Origin: Micromonospora halotolerans | GTDB lineage: Bacteria > Actinomycetota > Actinomycetes > Mycobacteriales > Micromonosporaceae | Length of the DNA: 64,000 nt | Assembly: GCF_032108445.1 (NCBI RefSeq) | Contig: NZ_CP134876.1 | Coordinates: 2,728,001-2,792,000 of the forward strand | Reading direction: 5' to 3' | In this document: positions 23,042 to 31,768 of the stretch, piece after piece | Layout of the letters: each line of letters begins with the position of its first letter | How positions within the stretch are numbered: the first letter of the stretch is position 1 | Notes under the pieces: generated by a model | Told to the model about the DNA's origin: nothing | What the model saw: the letters and a program-made list of their open reading frames with translations, nothing else | Database searches by the model: none | Translations under genes and position numbers: made by a program

Positions 23042-24055
23042 TTGAAAAAGGTACTGAGCGCTGCCGTGTTCGCGCTCGCGCTTCCGGCAGCGCTGGTACT
23101 CCCGAGCCCGGCCTCGGCGCAGGCTGGCCCGGTTTCGGTGGCCAGCGAGTGCCACACGGGGTGGTACGTCAACCCTGACGAGGCCGCGCTGCTGCCGAAG
23201 CAGACCGAGGCCGGGTTCCTGTTCGACGGCCCGAGCCTGGTCCACCACGCGACCAACGTGGCGCTGGCCGACGTGCCCGACGAGGTGGGCTTCACCGCCG
23301 CCGACGTGACCGGGGCCAAGCCGCTGTTCAAGATGGAGACGACGGCCCAGTACTCCACGATCAACGTCACCGCTGACGGCAAGTTCTGGTCGAGCAAGAT
23401 CCCCGCCACCGATGAGGGTGGGCAGAACAAGCCGGTCGACAAGGCGGGCGACCTGGTCGGCAAGTGGAGCGGCTACACCGAAGCCACCCGGGTCGTCAGC
23501 TTCGGGGTGGGCTACGCCAACGACACCGGCAACAAGGCCACGGTCACCAGCATCACCTTCGGCACCAAGTACGCTCTCGGCTGCAAGGAGGTGTCCGCAG
23601 AGGAGCCGGGCCACACCCCGCCGACCTGCACCACGACCGGCACGGTCACGCCGAAGACCACCGAGGGCGTCACGTACACCGCCACGCGCAAGATCGAGAA
23701 CGGCGTCACGGTGTCGGCCACGGTGACCGCCACGGCCAAGGAGGGCTACGTCCTCAAGGAGGGCACCGCCACCTGGACGTACCCGGTGGCCAAGCTGACC
23801 GGGGCGCAGTGCGAGGAGAGTCCGTCACCGGACCCGAGCACCAGCAGCCCGGCCCCCACGGCCGAGCCGACCACGACACCGGCCGCCACCCCGAGCGTTT
23901 CCACGAGCCCGGTCGGCAACGCAGGTGGTGGTAGCGACGACGGTGGCCTGCCGGTGACCGGAGCGGACGTACTCACGGTGGCCGGTCTCGGTGGCCTGCT
24001 GGTGGCCGTGGGCGGTGCACTGTTCTGGCTGACGCGGCGCAGGCGAGTGGCGTGA
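23042..24055 (+). CDS. LPxTG-anchored surface protein
   Basis: A 337-aa secreted protein. The signal peptide KKVLSAAVFALALPAALVLP ends near PASAQA. The mature region has a beta-sandwich-like N-domain (ASECHTGWYVNPDEAALLP to FGTKYALGCKE) with a Cys pair. A second small repeat-like domain (TGTVTPKTTEGVTYTATRKI to ATWTYPVAKLTG) follows, then a Ser/Thr/Pro stalk, and the sorting signal LPVTGADVLTVAGLGGLLVA with an RRRR tail. A sortase should attach it to peptidoglycan. TTG 23042 was chosen because GGAGGAGAAGG lies 3-13 bases upstream. It is the last gene of the phage-like islet and has its own terminator. It may be cargo that alters the host surface; this is inference. Confidence 0.8.
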   Translation: MKKVLSAAVFALALPAALVLPSPASAQAGPVSVASECHTGWYVNPDEAALLPKQTEAGFLFDGPSLVHHATNVALADVPDEVGFTAADVTGAKPLFKMETTAQYSTINVTADGKFWSSKIPATDEGGQNKPVDKAGDLVGKWSGYTEATRVVSFGVGYANDTGNKATVTSITFGTKYALGCKEVSAEEPGHTPPTCTTTGTVTPKTTEGVTYTATRKIENGVTVSATVTATAKEGYVLKEGTATWTYPVAKLTGAQCEESPSPDPSTSSPAPTAEPTTTPAATPSVSTSPVGNAGGGSDDGGLPVTGADVLTVAGLGGLLVAVGGALFWLTRRRRVA

Positions 24056-24094
24056 ACCACTCGTAACTACGTTACGTAGCACCAAAAACGCCGG

Positions 24095-24136
24095 AAAGGC
24101 CCCTACGAGCCTCCCAGAGGCCCGTAGGGGCCTTTT
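24095..24136 (+). terminator. Strong terminator of the LPxTG gene
   Basis: aaaggcccctacg (24095-24107) and cgtaggggccttt (24123-24135) form a perfect 13-bp stem ending in TTTT. This is a canonical phage-style terminator. Confidence 0.9.
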
Positions 24137-24467
24137 GGCTACTAGGAGTAGCACATCATCGGCGATCTGTTGCTTCCATCCGCGCTTGACGGACCGCCCG
24201 TGGTGGCACCGCTGCCGGCGGTCGGCGCGCTGACCGTCCGCTGACGGACCCCGGGGGTACGGCGGGTGATCGGGCACCCGCCGTACCCCGGGCCGACCGG
24301 ACGACGCACGCGATCGGGGCAGTGGGCAGGCGCTTCGGCGGGTTAGAGTACGGCCGCACCCCGCTCCCGCCGATCCCCGGCCGGAAGGCGGGGGCGCCCC
24401 GCCGCCGTGATCCGCCCCCTGGCGAACGGCGGCCCTCGACCTCCCGACCAAGGAGATCTCCACTCCC
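24137..24467. other. Gene-free stretch before the GH25 gene
   Basis: It contains small near-palindromes (ctactaggagtag, 24139-24151), a strong hairpin at 24254-24289, and the promoter/leader of the muramidase gene with an AAGGAGAT ribosome site at 24450-24457. No supported gene. Confidence 0.5.
24254..24289. terminator. 15-bp perfect stem hairpin
   Basis: ggggtacggcgggtg (24254-24268) pairs perfectly with cacccgccgtacccc (24275-24289) around a 6-nt loop. It lies about 180 bp upstream of the GH25 start and after another terminator, so it may be the host-side terminator displaced by the islet, or a leader element. Confidence 0.55.
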
Positions 24468-25697
24468 ATGTCTCGAAGATGGATCTCTGTTCTGATGTCC
24501 GCCGGGCTCGCGCTCGGCGCGCTCGGCATGGCGCAGCCGGCCAGTGCGGCCGACGCGGCGCCCGACGGTGGTGGCCACGCGAACGCCGGCGTCAAGCCGG
24601 GCGCGCGTACCACCTCGGCGTCCACGAGCGCCGCCATCCCGGCCGGCTACACGATCCGCGGCATCGACGTCTCCAGCCACGACCACAACCTCGGCCCGAT
24701 CGACTGGCCGGCCGTGGCGGCCGGTGGCGCCAAGTTCGCGTACGTCAAGGCGACCGAGGGGCACACGTACCGCAACCCCTACTTCGCCGAGGACTACGCG
24801 GCGGCCAAGGCGGCCGGCCTGCTCGTCGGCGCGTACCACTTCGCCCGCCCGGACGGGCGTGACCCGGTCACCGAGGCGAACTTCTTCATCGACAACGCCC
24901 AGTTCGCCAAGGACAGCCAGACGCTGGTGCCCATGGTCGACATCGAGTGGCCGTACTGGTCCGGCGCGCCGACCTGCTACGGGCTCACCACGACGGAGAT
25001 GTCCGCCTGGATCAAGTCCTTCACCGACCAGGTCAAGGCACGCATCGGCCGGCCGGTGATGATCTACACGAACACCAACTACTGGAACCCGTGCACCGGC
25101 AACAACGCGTCCTTCGGCGCCAACCCGCTGGACATCGCCGGCTACACCGCGACCCGCCCGCCCCTGCCGGCCGGCTGGACGACGGAGACCATCTGGCAGT
25201 ACGCCGCCGGTGACCCCAGCACGCCGGGGAGCTACAGCCAGAACGTGTTCAACGGCGACTACCCGGCGCTCACCCGGCTCACCGGCGCTCCGGCGGTCGC
25301 GGCCCCGATCGCCCTCCGCGCCCGGATCAACAGCCGTTACGTCGTGGCCGAGAGCGCCGGTGCCAAGCCGCTCATCGCCAACCGGACCTCGGTCGGGCTG
25401 TGGGAGCAGTTCGACATGGTCGACGCGGGCGACGGTTTCGTGGCCCTCCGGGCGCGTGCCAACGGCCGGTACGTGGTGGCGGAGAGCGGGGGCGCCCAGC
25501 CGCTGATCGCCAACCGGACGTCGGTCGGCGCCTGGGAGAAGTTCACGGTGATCGACAACGCGGACGGCAGCATCAGCCTCCGGGCCAACGCCAACGGCCG
25601 GTACGTGGTGGCGGAGAACGCGGGCACCCAGCCGCTGATCGCCAATCGCACGTCGATCGGCCCCTGGGAGAAGTTCGACCGGATCGCCACCTCCTGA
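24468..25697 (+). CDS. Secreted GH25 muramidase with three C-terminal repeats
   Basis: A 409-aa lysozyme-type hydrolase. The signal peptide SRRWISVLMSAGLALGALG ends near AASAADA. The GH25 domain (about 60-275) begins IRGIDVSSHDHNLGPIDWPA and includes KATEGHTYRNPYF, the catalytic DIEWPYW, and QYAAGDPSTPG. It should cut N-acetylmuramyl bonds of peptidoglycan outside the cell. The C-terminal 125 residues are three copies, about 41 aa each, of a unit starting ALRARANGRYVVAESGGAQP and ending LIANRTSVGAWEKF. This fits a fascin/AbfB-like beta-trefoil binding module. The ATG at 24468 follows AAGGAGAT. It directly follows the phage-like islet but has a host-type signal peptide and codon use. Confidence 0.9.
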   Translation: MSRRWISVLMSAGLALGALGMAQPASAADAAPDGGGHANAGVKPGARTTSASTSAAIPAGYTIRGIDVSSHDHNLGPIDWPAVAAGGAKFAYVKATEGHTYRNPYFAEDYAAAKAAGLLVGAYHFARPDGRDPVTEANFFIDNAQFAKDSQTLVPMVDIEWPYWSGAPTCYGLTTTEMSAWIKSFTDQVKARIGRPVMIYTNTNYWNPCTGNNASFGANPLDIAGYTATRPPLPAGWTTETIWQYAAGDPSTPGSYSQNVFNGDYPALTRLTGAPAVAAPIALRARINSRYVVAESAGAKPLIANRTSVGLWEQFDMVDAGDGFVALRARANGRYVVAESGGAQPLIANRTSVGAWEKFTVIDNADGSISLRANANGRYVVAENAGTQPLIANRTSIGPWEKFDRIATS

Positions 25698-25710
25698 GAC
25701 CGCGCTGCCC

Positions 25711-25744
25711 GTGCCCGGCGCCCCCGAACAGGGGCGCCGGGCAC
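25711..25744. terminator. Bidirectional terminator between GH25 and the acyl-CoA operon
   Basis: gtgcccggcgcccc (25711-25724) and ggggcgccgggcac (25731-25744) make a perfect 14-bp stem with a 6-nt loop between convergent genes. Confidence 0.85.
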
Positions 25745-25751
25745 CGGCGTC

Positions 25752-26915
25752 TCAGTAGGACTTGTCCTGGCCGAGGACGTGCTGGGCGACGAAGTTGAGG
25801 ATCATCTCGCGGCTGACCGGCGCGATCCGGCCGGCCCGGACCGCGCCCAGCAGGGTCGCCACGCCGTACTCCGTGGTCATGCCGGCGCCGCCGAGCGCCT
25901 GGACGGCGGTGTCCACGGCGAGCGCGGCGGCCTCGCCGGCCGCGTACTTGGCCATGTTGCCGGCGACGCCGGCCTCCAGGTCGCGGCCGGCGTCGTAGAG
26001 GGTGGCCGCCTTGTGGATCATCAGGCGGGCCAGCTCCACCTGCACCGCCGCGTGGGCGAGCGGGTGGGCGACGCCCTGGTGGGAGCCGATGCTCTTCCCA
26101 CCCCACACCGCCCGCTTGGCGGTGTACTCGCTGGCCCGCTCGATGGCGTACCGGCCGGTGCCGGCGCCCATCGCGGCGACCGTGATCCGCTCGGGGTTGA
26201 GGCCGGAGAAGAGGGCCGGCAGCCCGGCGTCCAGGGATTCGCCGACCAGCGCGTCGCCGGGCAGCCGGACGTCGTCCAGGTAGAGCAGGAACTGGTTCTC
26301 CGGGGAGAGGATCTCCATGTCCAGCTTGGACCGCTCCAGCCCGGGGGCGTCGGTCGGCACGATGAACAGGGCCGGCTTCAGCTTGCCCGTCCCGGAATCC
26401 TCGGTCCTCGCCACCACCAGCACGTGCCCGGCCTCGTCGACGCCGGAGATGTAGCACTTGCGGCCGGTCAGCAGCCAGTCGTCGCCGTCGCGGCGGGCCA
26501 CGGTGCCGAGCCGGTGGAAGTTCGACCCGGCCTCCGGCTCGGTGATCGCGAAGACGATCTTCTGTGAGCCGTCGGCGAGCCCGGGCAGGTGGCGCTTGCG
26601 CTGCTCGTCGGTGCCGTGCCGGGTGATGACGGTGGCCGCGATCGCGGGTGAGACGACGAGCAGCAGCAGCGGGCAGCCGGCCGCGGCCAGCTCCTCGCAG
26701 ACGATGGCCAGCTCGGTGATGCCGCCGCCCCCGCCGCCGTACTCGGTGGGGATGTTGACGCCCAGGTAGCCGAGCCGCCCGGCCTCCTGCCACAGCTCGG
26801 TGGTGTGCGTGCCGGCCCGGGCCTTCTCGACGAAGTAGCCGTGGCCGTACTTCCGCCCCAGCGCCCGGACGGCGTCGCGGAGCTGGTCCTGCTCGGGGGT
26901 GAGGTCGAAGTTCAT
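25752..26915 (-). CDS. Acyl-CoA dehydrogenase
   Basis: A 387-aa FAD-dependent flavoenzyme that would introduce a 2,3-double bond into an acyl-CoA. The three-domain layout is complete: N-terminal helices (NFDLTPEQDQLRDAVRALG), the middle beta domain with FAITEPEAGSNFHRLGTVAR and GRKCYISGVDEAGH, and the C-terminal helical domain with KRAVWGGKSIGSHQGVAHP and ALGGAGMTTEYGVATLL. ATG 26915 overlaps the stop of the carboxylase gene (ATGA). It is the last gene of the minus-strand operon. The operon pairs it with a carboxylase that acts on enoyl-CoAs, so a branched acyl-CoA such as isovaleryl- or citronellyl-CoA is a reasonable substrate guess. Confidence 0.92.
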   Translation of the reverse strand: MNFDLTPEQDQLRDAVRALGRKYGHGYFVEKARAGTHTTELWQEAGRLGYLGVNIPTEYGGGGGGITELAIVCEELAAAGCPLLLLVVSPAIAATVITRHGTDEQRKRHLPGLADGSQKIVFAITEPEAGSNFHRLGTVARRDGDDWLLTGRKCYISGVDEAGHVLVVARTEDSGTGKLKPALFIVPTDAPGLERSKLDMEILSPENQFLLYLDDVRLPGDALVGESLDAGLPALFSGLNPERITVAAMGAGTGRYAIERASEYTAKRAVWGGKSIGSHQGVAHPLAHAAVQVELARLMIHKAATLYDAGRDLEAGVAGNMAKYAAGEAAALAVDTAVQALGGAGMTTEYGVATLLGAVRAGRIAPVSREMILNFVAQHVLGQDKSY

Positions 26916-28927
26916 CGCGGGTCCTCCTCGGGATTCGACGGCGCCGGGCCGGAGCCGTCGATGACGGCCAGCACGGCCCCGGTGTCGACCTGGCCGCCGG
27001 CCGGCACGGGCAGCTCCGCCACCACGCCGTCGGCCGGCGCGAGCACGGGGTGTTCGAGCTTCATCGCTTCGAGGGTCAGCAGCAGGTCGCCGGCGCTCAC
27101 CCGCTGGCCGACCTCGACGTGCACGCGGGTGACCGCGCCGGGCAGCGGCGCGAGCAGCGACCCGGCGGCCAGCTCGGCGGTGGGCAGGGGGAACCGGGGC
27201 AGCTCGGTGAGGCTCGCGGCCCCGTCCGGGCCGTCCACGAAGACCTCCGACCCGACCCGGTGTACGCGGAACGTCCGCCGCACCCCGTCGATGTCGAGCG
27301 CGACGCGGTCGGGGGCGGCCTCGACCACGGTCACGGTCGGGACGGCGTCCGAGGCGGTGCCCCCACCGGCCGGGGACACCGACCAGTCGGCGAGCGCGCC
27401 CGTGCGGTCCAGCCGGTACCGGACCTCGATCTCGCCGCCCGTCCCGGTGAACCGGGTGACCTGCGGAAACGCCGGCACGTTGCGCCAGCCCGACGGGAGC
27501 CCGCCCAGCCGGGGCGCGGACGCCCGGCGTCCGGCGGCGCCGGCCAGCGCGGCGGCGAGGGCGGCCACCGGGAGCCGGTCGGCGGGGAGCAGCGGGGCGA
27601 AGACCTCGGGGTGCCGGTCCAGGAAGCCGGTGTCGATGTCCACGGCAGCGAACTCGGGGCTGCGCAGCACCCGGACCAGCAGGTCCCGGTTGGTGGCGAC
27701 GCCGTGCAACTCGGCCCGGGCCAGCGCGCCGGCGAGGGCGCGGGCCGCCTCGGCCCGGGTGGGCGCCCAGGCGATCAGCTTGGCCAGCATCGAGTCGTAG
27801 TGGACGCTGACCGCCGACCCGCCGGTCACGCCGGAGTCGAGTCGCAGGCCCCTGGTCGGACCGAACTCGGCGCCGACCCCGGGGACCGCGAACCGGTGCA
27901 GCGTGCCGGTGGCCGGGCGGAAGCCCTGGGCCGGGTCCTCGGCGCAGAGCCGCACCTCGATGGCGTGACCGTCGGCCGGCGGCGTGGCCGTCAGCGGCAG
28001 CGGCTCGCCCTCGGCGACGAGCAGTTGCAGCCGGACGAGATCCAGCCCGGTGGTCAGCTCGGTGACCGGGTGCTCCACCTGGAGGCGGGTGTTCATCTCC
28101 AGGAAGTGGACCTGCCCGTCGGGGGCGAGCAGGAACTCCACGGTGCCCGCGCCCACGTAGTCGACCGCCCGGCCGGCGGCCACCGCCGCCTCGTGCAGCC
28201 GCTCGCGCACCTCCGGGGGCAGGACGCCCGGCGCCTCCTCGACGATCTTCTGGTGCCGGCGCTGGATCGAGCAGTCGCGCGCCCCGAGAGCCACCACCGT
28301 GCCGTGGCTGTCGCCGAAGATCTGCACCTCGACGTGCCGGCCGCGTTCGACGTACCGCTCGATGAAGACCGTGCCGTCGCCGAACGCCGCGGCCGCCTCG
28401 CGGCGCGCACCCGCGACGGCCTCGGCGAGCCCGGCGGCGTCGCGGACCACCCGCATGCCCCGGCCGCCGCCGCCGGCGGCCGCCTTGACCAGGACCGGGA
28501 AGTCGGTCACCTGGCCGGCCTCGGTCCAGGTGGGCAGCATCGGCACGCCCGCGTCGGCGAGCAGCGCCTTGGCCGCCATCTTGTCGCCCATCGCGGCGAT
28601 CGCCTTGGCCGGCGGGCCGACCCAGGTCAGCCCCGCGTCGGTGACCGCGGCGGCGAACTCCGCGTTCTCGGCGAGGAACCCGTAACCCGGGTGGACCGCG
28701 TCCGCGCCGGCCCGGCGGGCCGCGTCCAGGACGAGGTCGATCCGCAGGTACGTCTCGGCCGGCGAGTTGCCGGGCAACCGGACGGCCTGGTCGGCCTCGG
28801 CCACGAAGGGCGCGTCGGCATCCACCTCGGAGTGCACGGCGACCGTCTCCACCCCGAGCGCCCGGCACGTGGCGAAGACCCGCCGGGCGATCTCGCCCCG
28901 GTTGGCGACCAGCAATCTCTGGATCAT
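26912..28927 (-). CDS. Acyl-CoA carboxylase alpha subunit (biotin carboxylase + BCCP)
   Basis: A 671-aa protein. The biotin carboxylase domain begins IQRLLVANRGEIARRVFATC and includes the ATP-grasp glycine loop KAAAGGGGRGMRVV, EMNTRLQVEHPVTE and the HQKIVEEAP segment. A linker (BT) domain follows, then a C-terminal biotinyl domain with EAMKLEHPVLAPADG, whose lysine (about residue 627) carries biotin. It fixes bicarbonate onto biotin for the carboxyltransferase encoded just upstream. The layout matches methylcrotonyl- or geranyl-CoA carboxylase alpha subunits rather than the shorter AccA3 form. ATG 28927 starts 15 bp after the beta-subunit stop; the 3' end overlaps the dehydrogenase by 4 bp. 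Confidence 0.93.
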   Translation of the reverse strand: MIQRLLVANRGEIARRVFATCRALGVETVAVHSEVDADAPFVAEADQAVRLPGNSPAETYLRIDLVLDAARRAGADAVHPGYGFLAENAEFAAAVTDAGLTWVGPPAKAIAAMGDKMAAKALLADAGVPMLPTWTEAGQVTDFPVLVKAAAGGGGRGMRVVRDAAGLAEAVAGARREAAAAFGDGTVFIERYVERGRHVEVQIFGDSHGTVVALGARDCSIQRRHQKIVEEAPGVLPPEVRERLHEAAVAAGRAVDYVGAGTVEFLLAPDGQVHFLEMNTRLQVEHPVTELTTGLDLVRLQLLVAEGEPLPLTATPPADGHAIEVRLCAEDPAQGFRPATGTLHRFAVPGVGAEFGPTRGLRLDSGVTGGSAVSVHYDSMLAKLIAWAPTRAEAARALAGALARAELHGVATNRDLLVRVLRSPEFAAVDIDTGFLDRHPEVFAPLLPADRLPVAALAAALAGAAGRRASAPRLGGLPSGWRNVPAFPQVTRFTGTGGEIEVRYRLDRTGALADWSVSPAGGGTASDAVPTVTVVEAAPDRVALDIDGVRRTFRVHRVGSEVFVDGPDGAASLTELPRFPLPTAELAAGSLLAPLPGAVTRVHVEVGQRVSAGDLLLTLEAMKLEHPVLAPADGVVAELPVPAGGQVDTGAVLAVIDGSGPAPSNPEEDPR

Positions 28928-28941
28928 GGTGGGCAGCCCTC

Positions 28942-30543
<1,602 letters not shown>

Positions 30544-30554
30544 AGCGATCCTTC

Positions 30555-30602
30555 CGTTCGTGACTGCGGGGCTCGCAAACCCGGCTCACTCCTCGCACTC
30601 AC
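30555..30602 (-). repeat. Dispersed intercistronic repeat, copy in the acyl-CoA operon
   Basis: Read on the minus strand, 48 bases starting gtgagtgcgaggagtgagcc match the two tilS copies (57103 and 57163) at 45 positions. The copy begins on the stop codon of the upstream dehydrogenase and ends just before the ribosome site of the carboxyltransferase gene. Confidence 0.9.
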
Positions 30603-31768
30603 AGGCCCATGCCCTTCGCGATGATCTCGTTCATGATCTCCGTGGTGCCGCCGCCGATGCCCAGGATCCGGGCGTCGCGGTAGTGCCGTTCCACCTCGGC
30701 GTCGCGCAGGTAGCCGAAGCCGCCGTGCAGTTGCAGCGCCGCGTCGACGACGAAGTCGCAGGCCGCCACGGCGACGTTCTTCGCCATCGCCACCTCGGTC
30801 ACCACGGGTTCGCCGGCCACGACCCGCTCGGCCACGTCGTGCACGTACGCCCGGGCCGCCTCGGCGCGCGTGTGCATCTCGGCGAGCCGGTGCCGGACGA
30901 GCTGTCGGCTGGCCAGCGGGCGGCCGAAGGTGGACCGGTCCCGGCACCAGCGGGTGGCCAGCTCCACGCAGCGCTGCGCGGTGGCGTAGGCCTGGGTTGC
31001 CAGGGACAGCCGCTCGGTGGCGAACTGCTGCATGATCGCCAGGAAGCCGGTGTCCTCCGGGCCGACCCGGTTCGCCACCGGCACCCGGACGTCGACGAAG
31101 GAGAGTTCGGCGGTGTCCGAGCAGTGCCACCCGAGTTTCTCCAGCCGCCGGCCGACGGTGAACCCGGGCGTGCCCTTGTCGATCACCAGCAGGCTGAGCG
31201 CGCCACTGCCCGGCAGTTCGGTGCAGACGGCGGTGGTCACGAAGTCGGCCCGGATCCCGCTGGTGATGTAGGTCTTCGACCCGTTCACCACGTAGTGGTC
31301 GCCGTCCCGCCGCGCGAAGGTGCGGATGCCCGCCACGTCGGAGCCGCCGTCCGGCTCGGTGATCGCCAGTGCGCCGATCATCGTGCCGGCGAGCGTGGGC
31401 CGCACGTACCTCTCGATAAGATGCTGCGGACCGGCGGCGCCTGGGCCTGCCTTGTCTCCGCAGGCGGCGACGATGTGCGGCAGCGCGATGCCGTGGGTGA
31501 AGAGCGCGGCGATCAGCCCGGACGAGCCGCCCGAGCGGATGATCTCCTCGGTGACCAGGATCGAGTCGAGCAGGTCGCCGCCGCTGCCGCCGACCGACTC
31601 GGGGAAGCCGATGCCGAGCAGCCCGATCTTCGCGGCGGTCTCGTGCAGCGAACGGGGCACCTCGCCGGCCCGCTCCCAGTCGTCCAGGTGGGGCAGGACC
31701 TCCCTGGTCACGAAGGACCGGGCCAGCTCGCGGAGCTGTCGGCGCTCGGGATTGTCCACCATGGTCAC
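30599..31768 (-). CDS. Acyl-CoA dehydrogenase, second paralogue
   Basis: A flavin acyl-CoA dehydrogenase of about 389 aa: N-terminal RRQLRELARSFVTREVLPHL, FPESVGGSGGDLLDSILVTE, middle domain ALAITEPDGGSDVAGIRTFA with KTYITSGIRADF, and C-terminal RSTFGRPLASRQLVRHRLAE with LHGGFGYLRDAEVERHYRDA. The typical catalytic-base region near the C-terminus (IGGGTTEIMNEIIAK) is of the short-/branched-chain type. It is distinct from the operon's other dehydrogenase, so the pathway probably has two oxidation steps or two substrates. GTG 31768 overlaps the AtuA-like stop (GTGA); ATG 31762 is an alternative. Its stop codon lies inside the dispersed repeat. Confidence 0.9.
   Translation of the reverse strand: MTMVDNPERRQLRELARSFVTREVLPHLDDWERAGEVPRSLHETAAKIGLLGIGFPESVGGSGGDLLDSILVTEEIIRSGGSSGLIAALFTHGIALPHIVAACGDKAGPGAAGPQHLIERYVRPTLAGTMIGALAITEPDGGSDVAGIRTFARRDGDHYVVNGSKTYITSGIRADFVTTAVCTELPGSGALSLLVIDKGTPGFTVGRRLEKLGWHCSDTAELSFVDVRVPVANRVGPEDTGFLAIMQQFATERLSLATQAYATAQRCVELATRWCRDRSTFGRPLASRQLVRHRLAEMHTRAEAARAYVHDVAERVVAGEPVVTEVAMAKNVAVAACDFVVDAALQLHGGFGYLRDAEVERHYRDARILGIGGGTTEIMNEIIAKGMGL

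Larger units (their letters stand above)
21539..24142 (+). mobile_element. Decayed phage-like islet (approximate limits)
   Basis: A run of small plus-strand genes with ATGA stop/start overlaps, unrelated to the flanking conserved locus. It ends in an LPxTG surface-protein gene and a strong terminator. The first gene matches a family I know from actinophages (DUF7417). Two or three frames are broken. No integrase, terminase or capsid gene is present. The left limit is taken at the tRNA-like sequence and the right limit just past the terminator; neither boundary is proven by a duplicated repeat. Confidence 0.5.
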
